A stretch of DNA of 64,000 bases, taken from DASWOJ01 sp964242415. GTDB taxonomy: Bacteria > Pseudomonadota > Alphaproteobacteria > Acetobacterales > Acetobacteraceae. Location: the NCBI GenBank assembly GCA_964242415.1, contig CAXTAT010000004.1, positions 1-64,000 on the forward strand. The letters run 5' to 3'. The position numbers and the translations under genes were made by a program. Positions 42,172 through 51,056 of this stretch are shown one piece after another (position 1 is the stretch's first letter; every line of letters begins with the position of its first letter). The notes under the pieces are model-generated. The model did no database searches. It was not told the DNA's origin and saw only the letters and a list, made by a program, of their open reading frames with translations.

Positions 42172-42203
42172 CCCGCCGCTTCATCGGCAGCCGTCCGGCG
42201 GGC
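42171..42203 (+). terminator. Hairpin at the end of the solute-binding protein gene
   Basis: GCCCGCCG at 42171-42178, starting on the last base of the stop codon, pairs with CGGCGGGC at 42196-42203. No T tract follows, so rho-independent termination is uncertain. A second hairpin, GGCAACCG (42314-42321) with CGGTTGCC (42332-42339), lies further on in the gap. Confidence 0.35.
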
Positions 42204-42389
42204 GGCAGTGCCGTTCGCGGCTGCCAAGCGCCTGCACGGACCCCTCGCGGGACTGCGGTCCGCAAGCAGACTGGGCGCGAACCCGGAACCTCCACGTTCG
42301 GTCGGACTGGGATGGCAACCGATGGGAACCCCGGTTGCCGGCCCGGCCGCAATCCCCGATCATGGCACGAACAATTGGGGGAGACCGCG

Positions 42390-43250
42390 ATGCGTCCGCA
42401 GGCAGCAGCCATGAAAGCCCTATTGGATCAACCGCCGATGCAGGTCGTGCCCGGCTGCGGCGACGGCATGGGCGCACGGCTGGTGCAGGAAGCGGGGTTC
42501 CAGATCGCCTTCGCGTCAGGCTCCAGCATCCATGCGATGCGGCTGGCGATGCCGGACATGGACCTGCTGAGCTTCCCCGAGATGCGCGATGCCCTGGAGG
42601 CCATGGTGAACGCGGCCCCCGCCGTGCTGTGGCTCGCCGACGGCGACACCGGCTATGGCAACGCGATTAGCGTGCAGAGGACGGTGCGCGAGTATGCACG
42701 GGCCGGCGCCGCGGCGGTGCTGATCGAGGACAAGATCTGGCCGCGCCCGCTCGGCAAGGAGGGGGCGAAGCTGGTGGTGGAGCGTGACGAGGCCCGCCTC
42801 CGCATCCGTGCCGCCCTGCAGGCCGCCCGCGACGAGGGCGTGCTGCTGCTCGCGCGCACCGACGCCTGCCGTTCGCGCGGCTTCGACGAGGCGCTCGCAC
42901 GGCTGAAGGAGTTCGTGGCCGAAGGGGCGGACATCCTGTTCCTGGACTCGCCGCAGAACGAAGCGCAGATGCGGGCCGCCGTGGCGGCCTGCAACGGCAA
43001 GCCGGCGGTGTCGGTCACGGCCCCGGCTGGCAAGCACTTCATGCCCGACGATGCGGGCCTCGCGCGCGCCGGGATCAAGTTCGCGATCCATCCGCAGGAG
43101 ATCCTGGCCGCGACGGTGCATGCCGTTCGGGCGGCGCTCGCTGGCCTGAAGGGCGGGCCGCGGGCCGCCGTGGCAAGCGTGCCGGAACTGGCGACGGCGA
43201 CACGGTCGGCCGAGTACCTGGCGATGGACGCGCGGCTCGCCGCGGGGTGA
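42390..43250 (+). CDS. Isocitrate lyase/PEP mutase family protein with altered active-site loop
   Basis: A 286-residue protein of the PEP mutase/2-methylisocitrate lyase fold: FASGSSIHAMRLAMPDMDLLS, metal-site WLADGDTGYGNAI, then LIEDKIWPRP, and LLARTDACRSRGFDEAL with ADILFLDSP. The catalytic loop of characterised lyases (KRCGH, with Cys) is replaced by a sequence around PRPLGKEGAK, without cysteine. It therefore may be a decarboxylase or hydrolase of this fold rather than a lyase. The start follows a GGGGGAG ribosome-binding site. It precedes an MFS transporter and an aldolase in the same direction. Confidence 0.8.
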   Translation: MRPQAAAMKALLDQPPMQVVPGCGDGMGARLVQEAGFQIAFASGSSIHAMRLAMPDMDLLSFPEMRDALEAMVNAAPAVLWLADGDTGYGNAISVQRTVREYARAGAAAVLIEDKIWPRPLGKEGAKLVVERDEARLRIRAALQAARDEGVLLLARTDACRSRGFDEALARLKEFVAEGADILFLDSPQNEAQMRAAVAACNGKPAVSVTAPAGKHFMPDDAGLARAGIKFAIHPQEILAATVHAVRAALAGLKGGPRAAVASVPELATATRSAEYLAMDARLAAG

Positions 43251-43364
43251 CGGGGCGCGCCTCGCCGGTTCGGGGCACCGTGCCGCTGCCCGCGGCGGGC
43301 GTTGGCTCATGAGGCTGGCGCCTCCGTTCGGGCTTCGGTAGGCTCCCCGCAACAATCGGGGGGG

Positions 43365-44678
43365 ATGACCATGCCGGTCCTGGCAAGCGAGGCGGAGCTG
43401 GAGCGGTCTGCCGTGCGGCGGGTCACGCTGCGCTTGGTGCCGTTCCTGATCGTCTGCTACTTCGTCGCGTTCCTCGACCGGGTGAACGTCGGGTTCGCTG
43501 CCCTGCAGATGAACCAGGACCTCGGCTTCTCCGCCACGGTCTATGGCTGGGGCGCCGGCATCTTCTTCCTCGGCTACTTCCTGTTCGAGGTGCCCAGTAA
43601 CATCGCGTTGGAACGGGTGGGCGCGCGGCGGTGGATCGCCCGCATCATGATCACCTGGGGCGTCGTCTCGGCCGGCATGGCGCTGGTGACGGGCATCTGG
43701 TCGTTCATGGCGCTGCGCTTCGTGCTGGGCGCCATGGAGGCCGGGTTCTTCCCAGGCATCATCCTGTACCTGACCTATTGGTTTCCAAGCGAGCACCGGG
43801 CCAAGATCGTCGGCATCTTCATGGTGGCGATCCCAATCAGCAGCCTTCTGGGCTCGCCGGTCTCCGGCGCCATCCTGGGGATGAGCGGCGTCCTTGGCCT
43901 GCGCGGCTGGCAGTGGCTGTTCATCCTGGAGGCGCTGCCCTCCGTGCTGCTGGGCCTTGCTGTCCTGGTGTGGCTGCCCGACCGGCCCGCGGCGGCACGC
44001 TGGCTGCCGCAGGCCGAGCGCGACTGGCTCAGCCGCCGGCTGGACGCCGAGCGCAGGCGCACGGCGTCGGCAGGGCGGGTCCCGCTGTGGCAGGTGCTGA
44101 GCCAGCGCAAGGTCCTGCTGCTGGCCCTGGTCTATTCCGGCAGCGTCGCGAGCAGCTATGGCCTGACGTTGTGGCAGCCGCAGATCATCAAGGGCTTCGG
44201 GCTGACGGACTTTCAAACGGGGCTGTTGAACTCGGTGCCGTTCGGCTTCGGCTGCGTGGCGATGATCTGGTGGGGGCGCCGGTCGGACGAGAAGCGCGAG
44301 CGGCTGTGGCATACCGCGATCCCGCTGTTCGTCTGCGCGGCCGGCCTGGTGGCGTGCATGGCCTTTGCCGCGAGCCTGGTGCCGACCGTCCTGGCGCTGT
44401 GCTTCACCCTGCTGGGTGTCTATTCGGTCAAGGGGCCATTCTGGGCGACTGCCACCGAGATGCTGCCGGCGGCGACGGCCGCGGCGGGGATCGCGGCGAT
44501 CAACTCCATCGGCAACCTGGCCGGTTTCGTGGGGCCGTTCCTGATCGGCGCCATCAAGGACGCGACCGGCAGCTTCACCCTGGGACTGTTACCGCTGATC
44601 GCCTTCGCCGTCGTGGCCGGGCTGGTGGTGCTGGCCATGGGCAAGCAGAGTCCCGCCGTCGCCGTGGCAGCGGAGTAG
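43365..44678 (+). CDS. MFS transporter, phthalate/ACS family
   Basis: A 437-residue, 12-helix permease. RRVTLRLVPFLIVCYFVAFLDRVNVGFAALQMNQDLG is the standard anion:cation symporter start, and FEVPSNIALERVGARRWIARI is the helix 2-3 signature. In-frame ATGs occur at 43365 and 43371; the G-rich ribosome-binding site directly abuts the first, so the second may be used. Substrates of this family are aromatic or hydroxylated organic acids. Five bases separate it from the aldolase gene, so it probably imports that enzyme's substrate or a precursor. Confidence 0.85.
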   Translation: MTMPVLASEAELERSAVRRVTLRLVPFLIVCYFVAFLDRVNVGFAALQMNQDLGFSATVYGWGAGIFFLGYFLFEVPSNIALERVGARRWIARIMITWGVVSAGMALVTGIWSFMALRFVLGAMEAGFFPGIILYLTYWFPSEHRAKIVGIFMVAIPISSLLGSPVSGAILGMSGVLGLRGWQWLFILEALPSVLLGLAVLVWLPDRPAAARWLPQAERDWLSRRLDAERRRTASAGRVPLWQVLSQRKVLLLALVYSGSVASSYGLTLWQPQIIKGFGLTDFQTGLLNSVPFGFGCVAMIWWGRRSDEKRERLWHTAIPLFVCAAGLVACMAFAASLVPTVLALCFTLLGVYSVKGPFWATATEMLPAATAAAGIAAINSIGNLAGFVGPFLIGAIKDATGSFTLGLLPLIAFAVVAGLVVLAMGKQSPAVAVAAE

Positions 44679-44682
44679 CCCC

Positions 44683-45453
44683 ATGCCGGACACGCATCCC
44701 GCCGGCGTCAGGAGCCGGGTGTCGCAGGCGGAGTGGCAGGCGCGGCTGGACTGCGCCGCGGTGTATCGCCTGCTGGCGATCTACGGCATGAGCGACCTGG
44801 TTTACAACCACGTCACCCTCCGGGTCCCCGGGGAGGGCGAGCGGCTGCTGATCAACCCGTTCGGCTGGCTGTACGAGGAGATCACCGCCTCCAGCCTGAT
44901 CACCATCGATCCCGAGGGCGGCGTCGTGTTGAACCCGCATCCCGACGTGGGCATCAACCCGGCGGGCTATGTGATCCACAGCGCCGTCCACGCGGTGCGG
45001 CCCGACGCGGCCTGCGTGATCCATACGCACAGCCGGGCGGGCATCGCGGTGTCGGCCATGCGCTGCGGCCTGCTGCCGCTGTCGCAGACGGCGATGCGCT
45101 GCATGCCGATCGCCTACCATGATTACGAGGGTCCGGCGGTGGACCTCGACGAGCGTGGCCGGCTGCAGCGGGACTTGGCGGACCGGCGCTTCATGGTGCT
45201 GCGCAACCATGGCCTGCTGACCACCGGGCCAAGCGCCGCCGAGGCGTTCAACGGCATGTACTGGCTGGAGATGGCCTGTCGCGCCCAGGTGGACGTAATG
45301 GCGGCACGGGCGGAGCTGACCATGCCGGACGCACACACCGTGGAGCACGCGGTGCATCAGTATCAGCCCGGAACGCGCCGCCCCTTCGGCGTGCTGGAGT
45401 GGCCTGCCATGCTTCGCATGCTCGACCGCCGGGACCCTGGTTGGCGCGACTAG
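44683..45453 (+). CDS. Class II aldolase/adducin family protein
   Basis: A 256-residue class II aldolase-like protein. Zinc ligands are visible in VIHTHSRAGIAV (His-x-His) and RNHGLLTTG (third His); YNHVTLRVPGEGERLLINPFGWLYEEITASSL is the typical substrate loop. Proteins with this N terminus are often found in hydroxy-acid or aromatic degradation clusters; some act as decarboxylases rather than aldolases. Its ribosome-binding site (GGAG) overlaps the end of the MFS gene, indicating coupled expression. Confidence 0.85.
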   Translation: MPDTHPAGVRSRVSQAEWQARLDCAAVYRLLAIYGMSDLVYNHVTLRVPGEGERLLINPFGWLYEEITASSLITIDPEGGVVLNPHPDVGINPAGYVIHSAVHAVRPDAACVIHTHSRAGIAVSAMRCGLLPLSQTAMRCMPIAYHDYEGPAVDLDERGRLQRDLADRRFMVLRNHGLLTTGPSAAEAFNGMYWLEMACRAQVDVMAARAELTMPDAHTVEHAVHQYQPGTRRPFGVLEWPAMLRMLDRRDPGWRD

Positions 45454-45495
45454 GGTGGCTTGCCAGGCCCGGAGCCGCTGCCGGGGCGTGCGGCC

Positions 45496-45681
45496 ATGCA
45501 GGGCCTGATCGGGCGCAGGCTGGTCAGGATCGGGGTGGACGCTCGAGGGCGACCTGTGGGGTTGTATCCCCAGGCCGGGATCGCCGACTTGCGGCAGCTT
45601 GCCCAGGACCGGCGCACGCTCGGCCCCGTGCGCTACGCCCGGGGGTTAATGAGCCTGCCCGGAGGCTTCCCCCGCGACTGA
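45496..45681 (+). CDS. Small hypothetical protein
   Basis: A possible 61-residue protein beginning MQGLIGRRLVRIGVDARG, in the same direction as the aldolase gene and overlapping the convergent coiled-coil gene at its 3' end. It has no recognised domain and no clear ribosome-binding site. It is listed because codon use looks ordinary and no other gene explains 45454-45645; it may be spurious. Confidence 0.25.
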   Translation: MQGLIGRRLVRIGVDARGRPVGLYPQAGIADLRQLAQDRRTLGPVRYARGLMSLPGGFPRD

Positions 45682-46095
45682 ACCGGGCAAGGCGCTGGCC
45701 AGCATCGACCTCGCGGCTGCATCCTGTCGAGGCCGGTCAGGATCATGGGTGGGCTGGTCGCGCTCGCCGGCTGCGTCCTCCTGCTGAGCGGTCAACGCGT
45801 CACAATCGGCCTTGAGCTTGTCGCGCTCTGCAGCAACTGCGTCACGGGCTTCCAGCGCCGCCCTGAGCTGCGCTGACAGGCGTCCCTGTTCCGCTGCCTG
45901 AACCTTCGCCTGTTCGGCATGGCGGTCCCGTTCGCTGGCCAGCACCCGGCCTTGCTCCTCCAGAATGCCCATCCTCGCCGAGATCGCCCGCACCTTGAGC
46001 CGCATGGAGTCGCGTTCGCCGCGCAGCGCATCGCGCTCCGCCTCAAGGCGCCGGACCGGGGGCATCCGCTTCAGGACGTGAGACAGCAAGCTCAA
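45646..46095 (-). CDS. Hypothetical coiled-coil protein
   Basis: A 149-residue, highly charged protein. Residues about 15-115 show continuous heptad-like patterns rich in Arg, Glu, Ala and Leu (RRLEAERDALRGERDSMRLK, LSAQLRAALEARDAVAAERD), predicting a long coiled coil. The tail is rich in Asp and Gln. No catalytic domain is seen; similar segments occur at the N termini of larger glycosyl- or methyltransferases, so it may be a truncated version. The 46096-46313 gap upstream shows nothing clear. Confidence 0.5.
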   Translation of the reverse strand: MSLLSHVLKRMPPVRRLEAERDALRGERDSMRLKVRAISARMGILEEQGRVLASERDRHAEQAKVQAAEQGRLSAQLRAALEARDAVAAERDKLKADCDALTAQQEDAAGERDQPTHDPDRPRQDAAARSMLASALPGSVAGEASGQAH

Positions 46096-46313
46096 GGTTA
46101 CCGATCTCCTTGTCGATGCAGCCCCCGCCAGCTTCGCCGCCGGGCCTTATCACGCCGCGGCGGTGCGGGACTGCGAGCGTGCCAGCCAGGTTGGCGTCGA
46201 GTGGTGGGAATGCCAGAAGGAGAGCGGCGGCGCAAACCCGAATGGAGGCCACGCCCGCCCAAGCAGCGACGCGGGACCTCGGCCGGCTGCCTGATGTTCC
46301 CCGGAACGCATCC

Positions 46314-47789
46314 CTACTCCGCGGCTGCCGTCTCCGCCGTCCTGGTGATCGCCACCGCGGGTACCAAGGTGGCCAGCAGCAGGGTCAGCACCGCGGTCAG
46401 GAACACCGCCCAGAAGGTGAGGTGCAGCGAGTGGCCCAGCGCCGCCCGCACCGCCATGTCGCCGAGGGCGCCGCCGGGGTGGTCGAGCAGCCGCCGGAGC
46501 TGGTCGGGGCTTACCGCGGCGACGCCGTTCACGCGATGCGCCAGGCTGAGGTTCAGCACAGCACCCAGCGCCGTGGCGCCCAGGGTGCTGCCGAGGTTGC
46601 GCGAGAACAGGTTCGACGCCGTGGCCGAGCCGCGCTCGGCCCAGCCGACGCTGTCCTGGATGATGACGATGGCCGAGGTGCTGAGGAAGCCCATGCCCAG
46701 GCCCATGACGATGGAGCCGACGCCCGCCACCACCGGCGATGTCGCGGGACCCAGGGCGACGAAGGCCAGCGCGCCCAACGGCAGCAGGGCCGCGCCGAAC
46801 AGCAGCGTGCTGCGCAGGCCGAAGCGGGCGAAGTTGCGGGCCGCGAGCGTGGCGCCGACTGGCCAGCCCAGCACCATCATGGTCAGCGCGAAGCCCGCCA
46901 CCAGCGCCGAGCGGTTCAGCACGCCCTGCACATACATCGGCAGGAAGGTCGTGAGGCCGATCACCGCCATGCCGCTCAGCAGCGTGGCAGCGTTAGCGGT
47001 CGCAACCGGGCGGCGCGCCCACAGGCCGAACGCCACCATCGGCTCGCGGGCACGCCGTTCCTGCCAGACGAACAGGGCCGTGCTCACCACGAAGGCGCCG
47101 GCGGCGCCGAGCGCCGTGGGCAGGTCGGCGGTGCCGAACTGCGTCAGGGCCAGCATCAGCGAGGCGACAGCCACCGTGAACAGCGCCGCCCCGGCCACGT
47201 CCACGCCCCGCCGCTGCGGCGCGATGTCCTCGTGCAGGAAGGCGGTGAAGCTGGCCGCGGCGGCAAGGCCGATTGGCAGGTTGATCCAGAAGATCCAAGA
47301 CCAGCTCAGGTGCTGGATGATCAGGCCCCCCGCGAGCGGCCCCAACACGGAGGATACGCCCCAGACGCTGGCGAGGTAGCCCTGGATCTTGGCGCGCTCC
47401 TGCACGGAATACAGGTCGCCGACGACGGTCAGCGCCACCGGCTGGATCGCGCCGGCGCCGACGCCCTGGATCAGCCGGAACGCGATCAGCGAGGGGATCG
47501 ACCAGGCGAAGCCGCACAGCGCCGAGCCCACGAGGAACACTGCGATCCCCACGAGCAGCACCGGCTTGCGGCCATACAGGTCGGCGAGCTTGCCGAACAC
47601 GACGGTGGTGGCGGTCTGGGTCAGCAGGAAGGACGAGAACACCCAGGAGTACAGGTGCAGGTCGCCAAGCTGGCCCGCGATGCCGGGCATGGCGGTCGAG
47701 ACGATGGTCGCCTCGATCGCGATCATGAACATGGCGGCCATGACGGAGACCAGCACCAGGGGACGGCGTAGTTTCGGGACTTGGGGCAT
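46314..47789 (-). CDS. DHA2-family MFS multidrug exporter (EmrB/QacA type)
   Basis: A 491-residue, 14-helix drug:proton antiporter. The motif after helix 1, LDATIVSTAMP-like IEATIVSTAMPGI, FGKLADLYGRKPVLLVGI (motif A), and IQGVGAGAIQPVALTVVGDLYSVQERAKIQG (motif B/C region) are typical of DHA2 proteins. The ATG at 47789 fits the family N terminus. No membrane fusion partner gene is adjacent. Substrate range is unknown. The 162-bp gap to the histidine kinase end shows no clear signal. Confidence 0.88.
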   Translation of the reverse strand: MPQVPKLRRPLVLVSVMAAMFMIAIEATIVSTAMPGIAGQLGDLHLYSWVFSSFLLTQTATTVVFGKLADLYGRKPVLLVGIAVFLVGSALCGFAWSIPSLIAFRLIQGVGAGAIQPVALTVVGDLYSVQERAKIQGYLASVWGVSSVLGPLAGGLIIQHLSWSWIFWINLPIGLAAAASFTAFLHEDIAPQRRGVDVAGAALFTVAVASLMLALTQFGTADLPTALGAAGAFVVSTALFVWQERRAREPMVAFGLWARRPVATANAATLLSGMAVIGLTTFLPMYVQGVLNRSALVAGFALTMMVLGWPVGATLAARNFARFGLRSTLLFGAALLPLGALAFVALGPATSPVVAGVGSIVMGLGMGFLSTSAIVIIQDSVGWAERGSATASNLFSRNLGSTLGATALGAVLNLSLAHRVNGVAAVSPDQLRRLLDHPGGALGDMAVRAALGHSLHLTFWAVFLTAVLTLLLATLVPAVAITRTAETAAAE

Positions 47790-47951
47790 GTTGGCTAAGT
47801 AGGGCGTTCTCCCCGGCCGGGAACCTGCTTCGGCCGGGCAGCAGGTCCGCGTCCACCGCGGCAAGAGCCACCGCAGTCTCCATCTCCGCGTGTGGCCATG
47901 CAGCGCGATGGCCTGCGTCCCTCGGCAGCAGCGCCGATGGTCCCGGTGCCG

Positions 47952-49066
47952 TCAACGGGGTTCAGCCTGCCAGGACGGGCTTGCGGGCGCGCCGGGGCAG
48001 GCGACTTCCACGATGCAGCCTGGCACGATGCAGCCTGGGACGCCGCCCCCCGTCTCCGCCGCGCCGATCCGCAGGCGGAAGCCGTGCAGCGCCACTACTG
48101 CCGCGACCAGGCTCAGCCCGAGGCCGCTGCCCTCGACCGTGCGGCTTTTTTCGGTGCGGTAGAAGCGTTGCAGCACCCGCTCCCGCTCAGCAGGCGGGAT
48201 GCCAGGCCCCTGGTCGACGACGCTCATCCGGGTGCCGTCGGGTCCACCGCGCAACGCCAGGGTGACGGCCGTGCCGGCAGGCGTGAACTTGATCGCGTTG
48301 TCCACGAGGTTGCCGACCGCCTCCAGCAGCAGGTCGCGGTCGCCCAACACTTCGCAACCCGGCACCGGACCGCCGCCCGGCGGCAGCCGCAACCGCAGCG
48401 CCACGCCCTTCTCATCCGCCACCGGCTCGTACAGCTCGGCCGCGTCGCGCAGCACCCCGGCCAGGTCCACCGGCCCGAACGCCGCGCGCCGCCTGCCGTG
48501 CTCGATCTCGCCGATCCGCAGCACCGCGCTGACCACCGCAAGCGCCTGGTCCACCGACGTGATCGCCCGATCGGCCGCCGCCTGGAACTCCTCGCGCGTT
48601 TGCGCCTCGTCGCGGCTGCGTTCCAGCCGCGTGCGGACGCGGGTCAGCGGCGTGCGGAGGTCGTGGGCGATGCTGTCGCCCACCCCGCGGATCTTCTCCA
48701 CCAACTGCTCGATCCGGTCCAGCATGCCGTTCACCGCCGCCGCCACCTTGTCCAGCTCGTCCGAGGCGCCGCGCACCGGCAGCCGCTCGCGGAGCTGGCC
48801 CTGCATGATGCGCCCGACCGCCTCGTGCACCGCGGCGATGCGCCGCTGGCCGCGCCGGGCGATCAGCACGCCGCCCATCAGCGACAGCAGCACGGCCGGG
48901 GCCAGGCTGAGGCCCAGCGCACGCCGGACGATCCCCTGCACCTCGTCCAGCTCGTCGATGTCATAGCCCAGCACCAGTAGCCGCCCGTCGCCGAACCGCC
49001 CACCCCCAAGCCTTTGGGCCACCCCGCGCACGAACTCCGGCCAGTCGCCGTCGCGGTCGCGGCCTG
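47952..49066 (-). pseudogene. Histidine kinase catalytic part, separated from its N terminus by a frameshift
   Basis: This frame encodes the second half of an OmpR-partner sensor kinase: second membrane helix (LAPAVLLSLMGGVLIARRG), HAMP, the H-box SIAHDLRTPLTRVR, N-box NLVDNAIKFTP, and the ATP lid DQGPGIPPAE with GSGLGLSLVAA. The first membrane helix and sensor loop lie in a different frame, continuous with the upstream response regulator. The frames must switch at about 49045-49066, where one reads GLAHQ and the other resumes DGDWPEFVRGV. A single-base indel is enough to explain it. The end of the gene carries a 15-bp direct repeat. Confidence 0.75.
48009..48038 (-). repeat. 15-bp direct repeat, two copies, at the kinase 3' end
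   Basis: CACGATGCAGCCTGG occurs at 48009-48023 and again at 48024-48038. It duplicates the peptide PGCIV near the C terminus without changing the frame. Confidence 0.8.
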
Positions 49067-50092
49067 GTGGGCCAGGCCGTCCACCGGCAGCCCTGCCGGC
49101 GGCTCCAGGATGTTGCCGCCCGCCCGCGCGCCGTCCGGCCCGAACAGCCCGCCGTAGCGGACGCCGTGCGGGTCGTCCGCCAGCCATGCCTCCAGGCGGG
49201 ACTCCGCCTCCGCGCCAGGTGCATCCGCGATGGCCCGAGCCTCGGACAGCACGATGCCGTCGATGCGGCCCTGCTCGTGCACGGGGGTCTGCCAGTAGAT
49301 GAAGGCGAACAGCAACAGCGCCATGGCCGTGAAGCCGCCGGCGATGGTGAGCGTCCACCGGAAGGCGGGGCTTGCCGCAAGCGCCCGCAAGGCTTGCACC
49401 GTCTTCTGCCGTGCCGGCCGCATTCCCGGCGGCGCGTCGAGCATGAAGCCGATGCCGCGGACGTTGGATAGCAACTCCGCCTCATCTGCGGCATCGAGCT
49501 TGCGGCGCAGGCGGCCCATGTGCACATCCACCAGGTTGGACCGGGGCGTGAAGCGGTAGTTCCAGACGTCCTCGAACAGCATGGTGCGGGTGATTGTCCG
49601 GCCTGCCCGGCGCATCATGTATTCCAGCAGGCGGAACTCGCGCGGCAGCAGCTCCAGCACCCGGTCGCCGCGCCGGGCGGTGCGCGTCACCAGGTTCAGC
49701 TCCAGCGGCCCGACGCGCAACACCGTTTCGGTGCCGTTCGCCGGGCGGCGCAGCAGGGCCTCGATGCGCGCGGCCAGCTCGGCCAGCGCGAAGGGCTTGC
49801 CCAGGTAGTCGTCACCGCCGGCGCGCAGGCCGCGCACCCGCTCGTCCAGCGCGCTCAGCACCAGGGCAGGGGTGCGGACGCCGGCGTGGCGCAGGGCCTC
49901 GATGACGGCCAGCCCGTCCAGGCCCGGCAGCAGCCGGTCCACCACCAGCACGTCCGCCCGCCCGGCGCCGGCCTGCGCGAGGCCATCCGGCCCGGTTGCG
50001 GCGCAGTCCACGTCATAGCCGCGGCGGCGGAAGTAGCCGGCCACCTCGTCGGCCGTCTCGCTGTCGTCCTCGATCAGCAGAAGCCGGGTCAT
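48878..50092 (-). CDS. OmpR-family response regulator fused in frame to the kinase sensor N terminus
   Basis: The first 220 residues are a complete response regulator: acidic pocket IEDDSE, phospho-acceptor Asp52 (LVVDRLLPG), Lys99 (YLGKPF) and an OmpR/PhoB winged helix (LLPREFRLLEYMMRR, then VDVHMGRLRRKLDAADE, ending VRGIGFMLDAP). No stop follows. The frame runs through MRPARQKT (residue 224, the expected kinase start at 49423) into a membrane helix and sensor loop until it meets the frameshift near 49060 and ends at 48878 in unrelated sequence. The regulator part should be functional. Either a stop was lost or an error lies at the junction. Confidence 0.75.
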   Translation of the reverse strand: MTRLLLIEDDSETADEVAGYFRRRGYDVDCAATGPDGLAQAGAGRADVLVVDRLLPGLDGLAVIEALRHAGVRTPALVLSALDERVRGLRAGGDDYLGKPFALAELAARIEALLRRPANGTETVLRVGPLELNLVTRTARRGDRVLELLPREFRLLEYMMRRAGRTITRTMLFEDVWNYRFTPRSNLVDVHMGRLRRKLDAADEAELLSNVRGIGFMLDAPPGMRPARQKTVQALRALAASPAFRWTLTIAGGFTAMALLLFAFIYWQTPVHEQGRIDGIVLSEARAIADAPGAEAESRLEAWLADDPHGVRYGGLFGPDGARAGGNILEPPAGLPVDGLAHQAATATATGRSSCAGWPKGLGVGGSATGGYWCWAMTSTSWTRCRGSSGVRWASAWPRPCCCR

Positions 50093-50366
50093 GGCGCTCC
50101 CAGGCCATGGCGGGGAGCCGAGTCCTGCCGGTCGTTGGCGCGTAAGCCTGTCCCTGCGCCCATGATGACACCCCTTGCAGACCCGTCCATACGCCGAGGG
50201 AGATTACACCCGGCTGCCGGCGCACCACTAAATTCGGGTTCACGATTTGCACTGCGGGTTGTGGGAGGCGGGCTTATCAGCACTTAGTGGCGCCTGCGGG
50301 CGTGGACACGCACCGCTGGCGCCCGCCACACGCGTCCCTGTTCAGCGACGCCCAGGAAACCATGAC

Positions 50367-50909
50367 ATGCAGCCTGTCAGCACTGGCGCGAGGCGCTACG
50401 ATCCCCTGACCATGTTCTTCCACTGGGCCATAGCCCTGCTGGTGGTCACGCAGTGGCTGGGGGCGCAGACCATCGACTGGTTTCCGCGGGGGCCGCTGCG
50501 GGTCGATGCGCGTTCGGTCCACATCACGTTCGGGGTCGTGCTGGCGGCGCTGCTGGCCGGGCGGGTCGCCTGGCGGCTGACCGGGGGGCGGCGGCTGCCG
50601 CTGGCCGACGACACGGTGCTGAAGAACGTGGTCGCCAAGGGCACGCACTGGGGCCTGTATGCCCTGCTGGGGGCGATGGTGCTGGCCGGCCTGTTCCTGG
50701 CCTGGACGCGGGGGGACAGCCTGTTCAACCTGTTCAGCCTGCCGGCCTATGATCCCGGCGACAAGGCGCTGGCGGACCGGGTGCAGGACGTGCACGCCAC
50801 CATTGGCTTGATGATCCTGGCGCTGGCCGGGCTGCACGCCTCGGCGGCGCTGGTGCACCGCTACCTGTGGCACGACGGCGTGCTCAGCCGGATGCTGCCG
50901 CGTGGCTGA
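50367..50909 (+). CDS. Cytochrome b561
   Basis: A 180-residue, four-helix inner-membrane cytochrome b of the bacterial b561 family. Haem-ligand histidines are visible in each helix: FFHWAIALLVV, VHITFGVVLAA, THWGLYALLGA and LHASAALVHRYLWHDGVL. It moves electrons between the quinone pool and an acceptor such as superoxide or a periplasmic enzyme. The start has AGGAAA upstream. It is divergent from the response regulator across a 274-bp gap, which holds an AT-richer block (CCACTAAATTC near 50225) but no certain promoter. Confidence 0.85.
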   Translation: MQPVSTGARRYDPLTMFFHWAIALLVVTQWLGAQTIDWFPRGPLRVDARSVHITFGVVLAALLAGRVAWRLTGGRRLPLADDTVLKNVVAKGTHWGLYALLGAMVLAGLFLAWTRGDSLFNLFSLPAYDPGDKALADRVQDVHATIGLMILALAGLHASAALVHRYLWHDGVLSRMLPRG

Positions 50910-51056
50910 GGACTTTGCGCTGCGCCCGACCTGGCGGATGCCGCCACGGCAGGAGCTTGGTTTCAAGGGGATCAAGGATCCCACGCGGGTCTGAATGTCT
51001 ACCATGTCAGGGACGGCCCGTGCCGCGGCCCCGATCCCTTCCACAGGAGCGCACCC

